Source of the DNA: Puteibacter caeruleilacunae
GTDB taxonomy: Bacteria > Bacteroidota > Bacteroidia > Bacteroidales > Prolixibacteraceae
Direction of reading: 5' to 3'
Length of the DNA: 64,000 bases
Assembly: GCA_005217565.1 (NCBI GenBank)
Contig: SJCO01000006.1
Coordinates: forward strand, 62,001-126,000
The notes under the pieces were generated by a model. It did no database searches. It saw nothing but the letters and a program-made list of their open reading frames with translations, and had not been told where the DNA came from. The position numbers and the translations under genes were made by a program. Each line of letters begins with the position of its first letter. Position 1 is the stretch's first letter. Shown one piece after another: positions 1 through 8,556 of this stretch.

Positions 1-233
1 ATCCACAGGCACACAAGGATGTTGACTTTAAAGAGTTCATGAATCCTGATTCATTACAGAGTTTGACCGACTGTTATATTGAACCATTTGTTAAAACAGC
101 AAATGCATTAGATCATTTTCAGTTTGAGCGTTTAGGATACTTCAATGTTGATCCTGATACCAATGGCGATACTATTGTGTTTAACAGAACTGTTTCGCTA
201 AAAGACTCATGGTCGAAAGCTAAGAAAAAATAA
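1..233 (+). CDS. glnS: Glutaminyl-tRNA synthetase, C-terminal end (5' truncated by window)
   Basis: The reading frame is open from the window edge (first full codon at base 3) to the TAA at 231-233, so this is the 3' end of a larger gene. The peptide ends with the typical anticodon-binding beta-barrel tail of GlnRS: a stretch resembling ERLGYFNVDPDT followed by IVFNRTVSLKDSW, which matches the family pattern GYF.VD.DS...VFNRTV.LRD.W. GlnRS charges tRNA-Gln with glutamine in the cytoplasm. The catalytic Rossmann domain lies outside the window, so HIGH and KMSKS motifs cannot be checked. Assignment rests on the C-terminal signature only but is fairly distinctive. Confidence 0.85.
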   Translation, partial: PQAHKDVDFKEFMNPDSLQSLTDCYIEPFVKTANALDHFQFERLGYFNVDPDTNGDTIVFNRTVSLKDSWSKAKKK

Positions 234-242
234 GTGATATAA

Positions 243-400
243 ATTGGGAGGTAGTTAGTCTGGCATTTGCCATATGAAGAGGTTATAAGCTTTGGTCCAA
301 CATGGCATTTCTTCTTTTCATTTGCTGGCTACCTCCCGATTTTATTTAACACCTCCCAATACTCTCAGACTCTCTTTCTTACAATTTACCGATACCTCCC
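243..400. repeat. Inverted and direct CTCCC-type repeats between glnS and the liaF-like gene
   Basis: ATTGGGAGGTAG (243-254) is complementary to CTACCTCCCGAT (329-340, one G-U) and perfectly to ACCTCCCAAT (351-360). A third ACCTCCC lies at 394-400. One left arm can therefore pair with either of two right arms. The first right arm is followed by a T-rich stretch, so a terminator of glnS is possible, but the loop is long. No convincing gene lies in 234-476. Confidence 0.45.
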
Positions 401-442
401 TCCTCTTTACCGAATTCTACATTATATTTGAGGATGTGATAT

Positions 443-450
443 TATCTTTG
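443..450 (+). promoter_or_regulatory. Candidate -7 promoter element (TATCTTTG)
   Basis: TATCTTTG fits the Bacteroidota -7 consensus TAnnTTTG and lies 27 bases before the ATG at 477. No TTTG is visible at the expected spacing upstream, so the support is partial. Confidence 0.3.
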
Positions 451-476
451 TATTGTGAAAATAAAATAACATTGCG

Positions 477-1208
477 ATGAGTACCTATTGTGAAGATAAC
501 CGAAACCGATGTGGCAAGAAACCTTTCCTGGGAATATTGTTTATTCTAGTGGGAATCATATTGGTGTTGAAACATATGGGAGTGATTCCCATTGATATTG
601 TACACTTTATCTTTTCCTGGAAAATGCTACTGATCGCGATTGGTATTGCCAATCTGTGGGGCGGAAATCGTTCTGTAGGATTTTTATTTGTACTTATAGG
701 TAGTATATTCTACATCCCTGAATTTGTTGATGTTCCAGAGTCCATACAGAAGTATTACTGGCCTGTTGCGTTTATCGTAGGCGGAATATTTTTGGTGTTT
801 AAGCATCGTAAATATCATAAGATGAGGACTGAAGGGGGTGCTTATGGTGGCTTCGATGCTTATGATGATTTTGTGATTTTTGGTGGACGTGAGCAGATGA
901 TTGTTTCCCAGCATCTACGAGGTGGAAGAAGTTCAGCTTTGTTCGGCGGATTAGATTATGATTTTACTCGTTCGCTTCCAGCTGGTGAAGGCGCTGTTTC
1001 AGAGGTCTTTATTATGTTTGGAGGAACTACATTTAATATTCCACCCGACTGGACTGTTCGTAATGAAGTCAATACGATATTTGGTGGCTTTTCTGATGAA
1101 CGCTATAAAAATCCTTCTATAACAAGTGATCCTTCAAAAACATTGGTAATCCGTGGATTATGTATGTTTGGAGGAGTATCGATTGAGAGTAAGAATTATC
1201 CAGTATAG
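477..1208 (+). CDS. LiaF-like membrane protein (DUF5668 N-terminus, LiaF-type C-terminal domain)
   Basis: The first ~120 residues contain about four hydrophobic segments in the arrangement of the LiaI/LiaF-like transmembrane region, preceded by a short Cys/Arg-rich cytosolic N-terminus. The C-terminal ~120 residues show repeated FGG turns (FVIFGGRE, ALFGGLD, IMFGGTTFNIP, TIFGGFSDE, CMFGGVSIES), characteristic of the right-handed beta structure of the cell-wall-active antibiotic response LiaF domain. In Firmicutes LiaF restrains the LiaRS envelope-stress system. Here it sits 19 bp ahead of a LytS-type kinase and LytTR regulator, so a role as a membrane modulator of that pair is a reasonable inference, not shown. 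The ATG overlaps the stop of a short spurious ORF. Confidence 0.8.
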   Translation: MSTYCEDNRNRCGKKPFLGILFILVGIILVLKHMGVIPIDIVHFIFSWKMLLIAIGIANLWGGNRSVGFLFVLIGSIFYIPEFVDVPESIQKYYWPVAFIVGGIFLVFKHRKYHKMRTEGGAYGGFDAYDDFVIFGGREQMIVSQHLRGGRSSALFGGLDYDFTRSLPAGEGAVSEVFIMFGGTTFNIPPDWTVRNEVNTIFGGFSDERYKNPSITSDPSKTLVIRGLCMFGGVSIESKNYPV

Positions 1209-1227
1209 AGATTAATACGATCTGATT

Positions 1228-2283
1228 ATGCATCCTCTTTTTAAAGGGAAAAACGTTACGTCTTATTATATCTTGCTGTGGGTGTTGGTGGCTGCAACAC
1301 ACTTCTTTCTGATGGTTTTTTACTATCGGTTCAGCTATTACCTGGCTTTTGTTGATGCCCTTATCTATTATGGAGTTTATGGAATACTTGGACTCGGTGT
1401 AGGTTTCCTTGTTACTCATAAAGAACAGGAAGAGTCATTACCTTTATTGTTGACCTACCATTTTATATCAGGACTGTTTATCTCGTCGCTTTGGCTGCAT
1501 ATTAGTGGCTTTATTGCACGTACTATAATCTCCGATTTATGGTATCTGGGGATTATGGAAACGACATTCGCCGGGCGAATGGTTGAAGGAATGTTTATGT
1601 ATTCCTTGCTGGTACTTTTCTACTATATGATCACCTTTTATCAGAATTATAAAGAGAAGATTACCCGTGAGGTTGAGTTGAAGGCATTGATAAAGGAGGC
1701 AGAACTGAGTGCGCTGAAATCTCAAATAAATCCTCATTTCCTGTTTAATAGTCTGAATTCAGTGTCGTCTCTTACAATTACTGATCCAGAGAAAGCCCAG
1801 GAGATGGTGGTTAAGCTGTCGCGTTTTCTCCGCTATTCTTTACAGCATGATAAGAATAAGGAGGTGTTGTTGAAGACTGAGATTGATAATATTATCTTGT
1901 ACCTGGAGATTGAGAAAGTGAGGTTTGGGAATAAGCTGGTGATGGAATTTGATATACCGGAGGACTTGGAACAATATGCATCGCTACCGAATATGATCCT
2001 TCAACCTTTATTCGAAAATGCGATCAAATATGGTGTTTATGAAACGACTAATCAGGTGGTAATAAAGACAACCTGTTTTATGCGCTCAGAATATCTACAC
2101 GTTGTTGTGACCAATAACTATGATGAGGATGCTGTAAAAGTGAAAGGTGAAGGAATTGGTTTACGCAATATCAAAAATCGATTGAGTCTGATGTATGGAT
2201 CATCTGATTACTTGAAGGTTAAAGATGAGAACAATGTATTTAATGTAGAGTTGATTATCCCACAAATAAAAGGTCATGAATAA
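1228..2283 (+). CDS. LytS/YehU-type sensor histidine kinase
   Basis: The N-terminal ~135 residues hold several membrane segments (around 12-32, 42-63, 75-95, 120-140) with no recognisable extracellular sensor. A short coiled region leads to the His_kinase (LytS-type) motif LKSQINPHFLFNSL, with the phospho-accepting His at residue 170. A GHKL-type ATPase follows: an N-box near MILQPLFENAIKYG and a G-box GEGIGLRNIKNRL. It should autophosphorylate in response to a membrane or envelope signal and pass phosphate to the next gene product. Its stop overlaps the next start by 8 bp (2276-2283), a sign of translational coupling. The specific stimulus is unknown; the LiaF-like neighbour hints at envelope stress. 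Confidence 0.9.
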   Translation: MHPLFKGKNVTSYYILLWVLVAATHFFLMVFYYRFSYYLAFVDALIYYGVYGILGLGVGFLVTHKEQEESLPLLLTYHFISGLFISSLWLHISGFIARTIISDLWYLGIMETTFAGRMVEGMFMYSLLVLFYYMITFYQNYKEKITREVELKALIKEAELSALKSQINPHFLFNSLNSVSSLTITDPEKAQEMVVKLSRFLRYSLQHDKNKEVLLKTEIDNIILYLEIEKVRFGNKLVMEFDIPEDLEQYASLPNMILQPLFENAIKYGVYETTNQVVIKTTCFMRSEYLHVVVTNNYDEDAVKVKGEGIGLRNIKNRLSLMYGSSDYLKVKDENNVFNVELIIPQIKGHE

Positions 2284-3019
2284 AATCAAAGCTTTAATCA
2301 TAGAGGATGAATTGCCTGGAAGAGAGTTATTGAAGGCATATTTGAAACAGATTGATATCATTGAAATTGTTGGTGAGTGTGAAAATGGATTTGATGGGAT
2401 AAAGGCCATTCATGACTTGAAGCCTCAATTGGTGTTTCTTGATATTCAAATGCCAAAACTCACTGGTCTTGAGATGCTGGAGTTGTTGGATTATAAGCCT
2501 GAGATCATCTTTACTACTGCTTATAATGAATATGCAATCAAGGCTTTTGAATTCTCGGCTATTGATTATTTGTTGAAACCTTTTTCGAAGGATCGCTTGA
2601 TGAGTGCTGTTGATAAAGCCGTAGAGCGTATAGGTCAAGGAACAATTAATCAGGACTATGTGAATTTATCGGCATCAGATTCAAAAGAGTTTTTGAGCAG
2701 AATTGTAGTGAAAGATCGTGGTAAGATTTCAATTATTCCTTGTGATAAAGTTGTTTATCTGGAGACCCAGGATGATTATGTGATGATTCACTCGCAAGCA
2801 GGAAAGTTTCTGAAACAGCGCACCATGAAGTATTATGAGAGTCATCTTGATCCACAAGAGTTTGTGCGCATTCATCGCTCTTATATGGTTCGTGTTGAGG
2901 AAATTGTTGAGATTCAGCCGTATGAGCGGGACTCTTATATTGTGATTCTTAAAGATAAGGTCAGATTGAAGGTAAGTAAGACTGGTTACAAGAACTTGCG
3001 CAGTGTGTTGAAATTCTGA
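2276..3019 (+). CDS. LytTR-family response regulator
   Basis: Residues 4-120 form a receiver domain with the acidic pair E10/D11, the phospho-acceptor D56 in LVFLDIQMP, the conserved Thr in FTTAYNEYA and the Lys in LLKPF. Residues ~140-245 are a LytTR DNA-binding domain (VVYLETQDDYVMIH, then FVRIHRSYMVRVEEI). This is the cognate partner of the overlapping LytS-type kinase upstream and probably acts on its own operon or on envelope genes. LytTR proteins bind paired direct repeats near promoters; I did not identify such a pair here. Length (247 aa) is normal for the AgrA/LytR-type family. Confidence 0.92.
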   Translation: MNKIKALIIEDELPGRELLKAYLKQIDIIEIVGECENGFDGIKAIHDLKPQLVFLDIQMPKLTGLEMLELLDYKPEIIFTTAYNEYAIKAFEFSAIDYLLKPFSKDRLMSAVDKAVERIGQGTINQDYVNLSASDSKEFLSRIVVKDRGKISIIPCDKVVYLETQDDYVMIHSQAGKFLKQRTMKYYESHLDPQEFVRIHRSYMVRVEEIVEIQPYERDSYIVILKDKVRLKVSKTGYKNLRSVLKF

Positions 3020-3082
3020 TGCTTTTAGGAGACAATGTAACGACTTTCTAGTATTTTTACCACGAACATTTTAGGAGTATAC

Positions 3083-3658
3083 ATGATGAAGAGAGTTGTA
3101 GGAATTGTTTTTGTTCTGGTAGCTATGTTAACGCAACCAGCTTTGGCACAAAATGAAATTGGTCCCGAAGGCGGTAAGTTATACTGGTTATTGCTAATTA
3201 TTCTGTTACCGTTTGCCATTATTCTACTGAATAGCAGATACGAACGTAAAAACGGAGCTGCATTTAAAGGACTGAAAAATCTAAACTGGTTTGGAGGGTC
3301 AAGTAAACGACGTTTGGATGTGGCACTTCGAAAAGATCAGAAATACAATCCTACAAGAGTAAAGCTGATAATTCGTAACACAGGTAACCAAGCTATAGAT
3401 CTAGCTCCACCTTTGTTAAGCTTTAACGGATTATTTACTAAGCGATCATTTCTTATTAAATCGGTGAATGGACAATTGATTTATCCATTATATCTGGAGC
3501 CTGGAAGAGAGCACAAAATAGATATCAATCTTCAAGGATTTTATAATAAGGATAAGAAACTTAAATCGTTTGGATTTGTTAAATTGTCAGTGAAAGATGT
3601 TAAAGGAAGGCGATTTAACGCTCCAAAAGTAAGAGTGAATAAGTACCTGTTTTTTTGA
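3083..3658 (+). CDS. Secreted/membrane protein of unknown function with a basic beta-rich domain
   Basis: A signal peptide (residues 1-22, ending ALAQ) is followed by a short linker and a second hydrophobic helix (about 33-49), then a ~140-residue domain rich in Lys/Arg and beta-strand patterns. The segment RVKLIIRNTGNQAIDL resembles an Ig-like or DUF11-style NTG motif, where strands are separated by N-x-G turns. I do not recognise a named family. It follows the LytTR regulator by 63 bp in the same direction and may be part of, or a target of, that envelope system. The ATG at 3083 gives MMKR; the second Met is an equally good start. Confidence 0.6.
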   Translation: MMKRVVGIVFVLVAMLTQPALAQNEIGPEGGKLYWLLLIILLPFAIILLNSRYERKNGAAFKGLKNLNWFGGSSKRRLDVALRKDQKYNPTRVKLIIRNTGNQAIDLAPPLLSFNGLFTKRSFLIKSVNGQLIYPLYLEPGREHKIDINLQGFYNKDKKLKSFGFVKLSVKDVKGRRFNAPKVRVNKYLFF

Positions 3659-3728
3659 TCTGAATAGGTAACGTTGTTTTTATAATAATCGTATTTCCCT
3701 TACTCCCTTTAACCTAAGATGGAAGACT

Positions 3729-5687
3729 ATGGATACGATACAATTGTCTGATATATATAAGTCGGATTTCTCTGACTACCCCGTATTTACCGATAAATTA
3801 CCAGGTGTTTTTTGCTATGCCGACCATGTTGAAATACGCATTTGGTCGCCTACTGCAAGTGCTGTAGAGCTCATTGTTTATAGTGATGGAATGAAAGGTA
3901 AGTCTTTCGATTGTATCCATCTGATCCCTTCAGATAGAGGAATATGGACTCAACACTTAGAGGGTGATTGGCATGGTACTTACTATACTGTGCGCGTAAA
4001 TATTAACGGACAGTGGAGTGATGAATGTCCGAATATTGAAGCATATGCGGTTGGAGTAAACGGACTGCGAGGGATGTTTGTTGATTTCGCAAGGACAAAT
4101 CCGAAGAGATGGGAACATGATAAGGGGCCTGTGTTGGAGCACCCTACAAACGCAATAATCTATGAGTTACATGTTCGGGATTTTTCTATATCCCCTACTT
4201 CAGGCTTAAACCATAAGGGAAAATACCTGGCCTTTACTGAGCTTGATTCAAGGAATGAACATGGACAGTATACAGGAATTGCTCACTTAAAAGAGTTGGG
4301 AGTAACACATGTTCACCTATTGCCAGTGTATGATTTTCTTACCGTTGATGAATCAAAAGACGATGGAGAATATAATTGGGGATATGATCCGTTAAATTTT
4401 AATACCCCAGAGGGTTCATATGCTACCAATCCGAATGATGGTGCAACGCGTATCCTGGAATTTAAGAAGATGGTTCTCGCATTGCATGATGCCGGTATTG
4501 GAGTGATCATGGATGTGGTTTATAACCACACAGGAAAAGTGTTTGATTCATGGTTTAACCGATTGGTACCTGGTTATTTTTTTCGATTCAGGGAGGATGG
4601 AACATTGTCAGATGCCAGTGGATGTGGAAATGAGTTTGCTACAGAACGATTAATGGCGCGTAACTATATCATTGCCTCATTAAAACATTGGTTGGAAGAG
4701 TATCATATCGATGGATTCCGATTTGATCTTATGGGTGTATATGATGTTGAAACCATGAATAAGATTGGTGAAGAGTTGAGAGAAATACGTCAGGATATTC
4801 TATTGTATGGAGAAGGTTGGACTGCGGCAGAATCGCCTTTGCATGAAATAAATCGTGCAGTAAAGCATAATACTTTTCGCTTGAAAGGGATTGCTTCTTT
4901 TTCAGATGATATGCGAGATGCATTAAAAGGGCATTGGAATAATCCGAAGAATAAAGGTTTTATTTCCGGGCAGACGTTGAATGAGGAGCAGGTTAAATTT
5001 GGTATTGTTGCAGCAACATGGCATCCGCATATAAACTATGGTTTTGTCCACTCTTCTCATGCAGCATGGGCACATGATCCGACTCAATGTGTTAATTACG
5101 TTGCTTGTCATGATAATTATACCTTGTATGATCAGCTTCATCTTGCAAAACCAAAGCTTGGAGATGATGAGCTGGCCAAGATGGTAATGCTTGCCGGTGC
5201 AATTTTATTAACTTCTCAAGGTATACCATTTATTCATGCTGGCCAGGAGATGATGAGAACGAAGGGTGGAGATCATAATTCATATCGATCGTCGGATAAG
5301 GTGAATAAGATCAATTGGAACCGTAAACATAAGCACCACCATGTTTTTAATTACTATAAGCAGCTTATACAGTTGAGAAAAGATCATCCAGCTTTTCGAA
5401 TGCATGATGTTGAGGAACTTCGCAGTAAGTTGTGTTTTCTGAATGAATTTTATCAGCCAGGAACAGTTAGCTATGTATTGGGACCTCATGCCAATAATGA
5501 TAGTTGGAAGTGGGTTGCAGTGCTATTGAATGGTAATTCGAAAGAAGTTAAAATGAAGTTGCCTAAAAAGAATTGGACGATTGCAGCTGATAGTGAGGAT
5601 ATTCAAACATTGGGCATTAAAGAGATGCATGAAGACAACGTTAAGGTTGCTGGTAGATCTATGATGGTGTTGTTTGCTATGGAGTAG
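3729..5687 (+). CDS. pulA: Type I pullulanase (GH13, CBM48 N-terminus), cytoplasmic
   Basis: Debranching enzyme cleaving alpha-1,6 links in pullulan, limit dextrin or glycogen. Residues ~18-110 form a CBM48/early-set domain; the GH13 barrel follows with the type I pullulanase signature EYNWGYDPLNF (about 214-224). GH13 conserved regions are visible: DVVYNH, DGFRFDLMG with nucleophile D333, LYGEGW with acid/base E362, and YVACHDN with transition-state stabiliser D462. A short C-terminal beta domain ends the protein. No signal peptide is seen, so it should act in the cytoplasm on imported oligosaccharides or storage glycogen. The 652-aa length is normal for type I enzymes. It is monocistronic, followed by a hairpin at 5692-5716. 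Confidence 0.93.
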   Translation: MDTIQLSDIYKSDFSDYPVFTDKLPGVFCYADHVEIRIWSPTASAVELIVYSDGMKGKSFDCIHLIPSDRGIWTQHLEGDWHGTYYTVRVNINGQWSDECPNIEAYAVGVNGLRGMFVDFARTNPKRWEHDKGPVLEHPTNAIIYELHVRDFSISPTSGLNHKGKYLAFTELDSRNEHGQYTGIAHLKELGVTHVHLLPVYDFLTVDESKDDGEYNWGYDPLNFNTPEGSYATNPNDGATRILEFKKMVLALHDAGIGVIMDVVYNHTGKVFDSWFNRLVPGYFFRFREDGTLSDASGCGNEFATERLMARNYIIASLKHWLEEYHIDGFRFDLMGVYDVETMNKIGEELREIRQDILLYGEGWTAAESPLHEINRAVKHNTFRLKGIASFSDDMRDALKGHWNNPKNKGFISGQTLNEEQVKFGIVAATWHPHINYGFVHSSHAAWAHDPTQCVNYVACHDNYTLYDQLHLAKPKLGDDELAKMVMLAGAILLTSQGIPFIHAGQEMMRTKGGDHNSYRSSDKVNKINWNRKHKHHHVFNYYKQLIQLRKDHPAFRMHDVEELRSKLCFLNEFYQPGTVSYVLGPHANNDSWKWVAVLLNGNSKEVKMKLPKKNWTIAADSEDIQTLGIKEMHEDNVKVAGRSMMVLFAME

Positions 5688-5691
5688 AAAA

Positions 5692-5716
5692 AATTCCCGG
5701 CGGTTAACCGGGAATT
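5692..5716. terminator. Bidirectional intrinsic terminator between convergent genes
   Basis: A 9-bp stem (AATTCCCGG / CCGGGAATT) with a 7-nt loop. An A6 tract at its left gives a good U tract for the leftward (minus-strand) oxidoreductase gene; the right side (TATATAA) is a weaker tract for pulA. Confidence 0.75.
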
Positions 5717-5729
5717 ATATAATGAGTGC

Positions 5730-7043
5730 TTAAATTTCAGGAAATTTCCAAGGAGAACGATAATCAGGTTTGATCAAAGCATTGGCTTTTTCACTACCAA
5801 TAAATTTATTGTTTTGATCATCCCATTGTAATATCTCTCCAGTGCGGTAAGCAATGTTACCCATGTGAGTAAGGATTGCTACCTCTTTACCATCTTTAAC
5901 AGAACATTTTGTTTCCAACTTATCGTTACGAATGCAGGTTAAGAAGTTATCAACATGCTTGTCAAGATCTCCTTGTCCTTTGATAAAAGGTACATCTTCG
6001 CCTAGTGGCTTCCCTTTATTATCTTTTTCGCCGATTACTTGCCAGCCACCACGATTTGCAATTAAAGTTCCATTGTTGCCTTCGTAAGCAATACCACATC
6101 TATTGCCAAATTTCTCCATTCCAAGAACGATAGAGTGCTCCCATTCAACAACGAAATCTTTGAAATCGTACAACACGTTCAATGTGTCAGGAGTTTGACG
6201 AGCATCATCAGGGTGACTCAGGCTTCCTCCCATGGCCATGATACGCGATGGTGCATGAACATTCATACCATACAATGCATAGTCAAGCATGTGTACTCCC
6301 CAGTCGGCCATCAAACCACCAGCATACTCCCAGAAATAGCGGAAGTTATAGTGAAAACGGTTTGGATTAAATGGACGCTTAGGTGCAGGTCCTAACCACA
6401 TATCATAATCAACACCTTCTGGTACTGGTCCGTCAGGTTTCACAGGAAGGGTGTGTTTGCGGGTATAGGCCCATGCTTTTACCCTACTAATCTTCCCTAA
6501 TTTTCCTTCACGGATGTAGTCAACAGCATCCTGCCAGTGAGGACCACTTCTTTGCCATTGTCCTACAGATAATACTTTCTGGTATCGCTCCACAGCTTTT
6601 TCCATGATAATGGCTTCAGCAATGGTGTTTGCCATAGGCTTTTCAACATACACATGTTTTCCTGCTTGCATGGCGTAAATCGACATTAAGCAATGCCAGT
6701 GATCAGGAGTTCCAATAACAACGGCATCAATATCCTTATCTTCCAGCAGCTTCCTGAAGTCGGTATAAACATCAGGTTTTGTTCCTGTAGTCTTCTCAAC
6801 CTGTACAGACACCTTGTTCAGTACATCCTTGTCGATGTCACAAATGGCTTTACACTTTACATTCTTCTGTCTCAAAAATGAGCGAAGATCTGCAAAACCC
6901 ATGTTGCGAACACCAATGGCTCCAATGACAATTGTCTCATTGGGATTGGAGCAGCTTAATTGACTGGGAATCATCGAAACAATTCCAGCCCCTGCAGCCA
7001 TGGTTAAAGAGTTCTTACAGAACAATCTTCTTGAATTATTCAT
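5730..7043 (-). CDS. Tat-exported Gfo/Idh/MocA family oxidoreductase
   Basis: The N-terminus carries a twin-arginine signal (NSRRLFCKNSL then a hydrophobic AAGAGIVSM stretch), so the folded, cofactor-bearing enzyme should be exported. Residues ~38-165 form the NAD(P)-binding Rossmann domain (IGAIGVRNMG) with the family hallmark EKP at residues 134-136 in HVYVEKPMAN. The C-terminal half is the substrate-binding alpha/beta domain (WADWGVHMLDYALYG-type segment). Periplasmic members of this group act on sugars or sugar derivatives, some as GH109-like retaining NAD-dependent glycosidases; the substrate cannot be read from the sequence. It is transcribed alone and converges with pulA. Confidence 0.88.
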   Translation of the reverse strand: MNNSRRLFCKNSLTMAAGAGIVSMIPSQLSCSNPNETIVIGAIGVRNMGFADLRSFLRQKNVKCKAICDIDKDVLNKVSVQVEKTTGTKPDVYTDFRKLLEDKDIDAVVIGTPDHWHCLMSIYAMQAGKHVYVEKPMANTIAEAIIMEKAVERYQKVLSVGQWQRSGPHWQDAVDYIREGKLGKISRVKAWAYTRKHTLPVKPDGPVPEGVDYDMWLGPAPKRPFNPNRFHYNFRYFWEYAGGLMADWGVHMLDYALYGMNVHAPSRIMAMGGSLSHPDDARQTPDTLNVLYDFKDFVVEWEHSIVLGMEKFGNRCGIAYEGNNGTLIANRGGWQVIGEKDNKGKPLGEDVPFIKGQGDLDKHVDNFLTCIRNDKLETKCSVKDGKEVAILTHMGNIAYRTGEILQWDDQNNKFIGSEKANALIKPDYRSPWKFPEI

Positions 7044-7400
7044 GATCTTGAATATTTATGATCCGGTAACGCAAACGCCAAAATTATAACAAACAAACTG
7101 CTTTTAGGTAGTTTTTTGTACAGAAGTTTGTTAATAATGTTTAAAAGTTGGCGATTTTTTGAAGAAAAGGCGATTTTTCATGTTAATGATGGAATTATTG
7201 TCCTGTCAGACGGATCTTCATTTTTACCTTAATGCGAATGTGCAGCAAGAAAGTCAAAGCTGTCTGATAAATGTAATCGCTGTTAAATCAATCACCTTTT
7301 TGAGGAGGCTAAATATATTGTACAGCATCTTTAGCAACCAGAAACAGATATCAAACGCATAATCAAGTAGAAAGTATTGTCTCACTAAAATTCCTGCGCC
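7044..7400. other. Divergent intergenic region, non-coding
   Basis: This 357-bp spacer separates the leftward oxidoreductase gene from the rightward stress-protein gene and must hold both promoters. CAAAATTA at 7079-7086 reads as TAATTTTG on the minus strand, a -7-like element about 36 bases before the oxidoreductase start. A direct repeat GGCGATTTTT occurs at 7150-7159 and 7169-7178 (19-bp period), a possible regulator site. No convincing gene was found. Confidence 0.4.
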
Positions 7401-8510
7401 ATGGAAGATAAATTAATAACAATTGCGATTCTGCCCTACTATAAGGCTGAGATTTTGAGATCCAGGCTTGAAGCAGAGGGTGTGGAATGCTACCTTAAGA
7501 ATGTTAATCTGGTGCAAGGAGCTGTAGCATCAGGAGTAAAGGTACGTATTCTGGAAGAAGACATGAAAGAAGCCCTGTTTGTTATGGAAGAGATGTTTGG
7601 TAAAGAGGAAGCAAAAGCTGAGGATTCAGCCGAGGATTCAGATACAGTTTTGATTCCAGTTGATTTCTCTGATTACTCTTTGAAGGCAGGTCTTCTGGGC
7701 ATTGATCTGGCCAAGCGATTAAAGGCCAAGGTGGTATTGTTGCATTCGTTTATGAGTCCATTTACTTATGCAATTCCGTATGGAGATCCATTTATCTATG
7801 ACTCTAATTTTATTAAAACATTGCAGAAGTTGGAGGAGGAGACTCAAGAGGACTTTGAGAAGTTCATGGAGCAACTCCGAAAGGCGGTGTCTGATGATGA
7901 TTGGGAATTGACTTCACCTGATTACCTTATTAAAGGAGGCGATCCGGAGGAAGATATCCTAACGTATTCGGAAAAGCATACTCCACGGGTGATTGTAATG
8001 GGAACAAGAGGAGCTGGTCGTAAATCGGAAGACTTAATTGGTAGTGTAACTTCTGAGATTATCTCAAGGGCTAAGGTGCCTGTATTAGCACTTCCTGAGG
8101 AGTCGGATTTTACCAGTCTTGATTCGATCAAAAAAATCTTGTATGCGACCAATTTCGATAATAAGGATGTGGTTGCTATTGATAAGTTAATGCGCTTATT
8201 GATGCCATTTGATGTTAAAGTGTACTGCATGCATGTTGGACATCATGAAAACCACTTCTGGGATGAAGCACGATTGGAAGGTATGAAGGAGATGTTGAAG
8301 AAGAAGTATGCGGGTTGTAACTTTGAATGTAATCTTGTTGAAGGGGATGATATCCTAATTAGTGTAGAAAACTTTATCCGACAAAACGAGATTGATGTAT
8401 TGTGCTTGACTACACATAAGCGGAATATGATTTCAAGGATTGTGAATCCAAGTATTGCTCGAAAGATGGTTTTCCATACAGATACACCATTATTAATATT
8501 TCATGCATAA
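7401..8510 (+). CDS. Universal stress protein, double USP domain with N-terminal DUF2007-like domain
   Basis: Residues ~4-68 resemble the DUF2007 (putative signal-transducing) fold: a short ferredoxin-like unit running from LITIAILPYYKAEILRSRL to VRILEEDMKEALFVM. Two UspA domains follow (about 80-230 and 245-369). The first has the ATP-binding pattern G-2x-G-9x-G-S/T, seen as GTRGAGRKSEDLIGSVTS. The second has TTHKRNMISRIVNPSIARK at that position and lacks the glycines, so it is probably degenerate for nucleotide. The protein is cytoplasmic. The DUF2007-USP fusion is unusual and could link stress sensing to another protein. Monocistronic, closed by a strong terminator at 8521. Confidence 0.85.
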   Translation: MEDKLITIAILPYYKAEILRSRLEAEGVECYLKNVNLVQGAVASGVKVRILEEDMKEALFVMEEMFGKEEAKAEDSAEDSDTVLIPVDFSDYSLKAGLLGIDLAKRLKAKVVLLHSFMSPFTYAIPYGDPFIYDSNFIKTLQKLEEETQEDFEKFMEQLRKAVSDDDWELTSPDYLIKGGDPEEDILTYSEKHTPRVIVMGTRGAGRKSEDLIGSVTSEIISRAKVPVLALPEESDFTSLDSIKKILYATNFDNKDVVAIDKLMRLLMPFDVKVYCMHVGHHENHFWDEARLEGMKEMLKKKYAGCNFECNLVEGDDILISVENFIRQNEIDVLCLTTHKRNMISRIVNPSIARKMVFHTDTPLLIFHA

Positions 8511-8514
8511 TGAC

Positions 8515-8547
8515 AAAAAAGGCTGCCTTATCGGGCAGCCTTTTTTT
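8515..8547. terminator. Bidirectional intrinsic terminator
   Basis: GGCTGCC (8521-8527), a 6-nt loop, GGCAGCC (8534-8540), preceded by A6 and followed by T7. It serves both the rightward stress-protein gene and the leftward hexosaminidase gene. Confidence 0.9.
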
Positions 8548-8556
8548 AATATCATT

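Noticed and set aside
292-480. 62-codon open frame before the liaF-like gene
   Set aside because: No family features, low-complexity Phe/Leu/Ser content, and it runs through the repeat region; its stop overlap with the next ATG is probably chance.
7159-7362. 67-codon frame in the divergent spacer
   Set aside because: Starts with TTG, has no recognisable domain or signal, and lies where both promoters must be.
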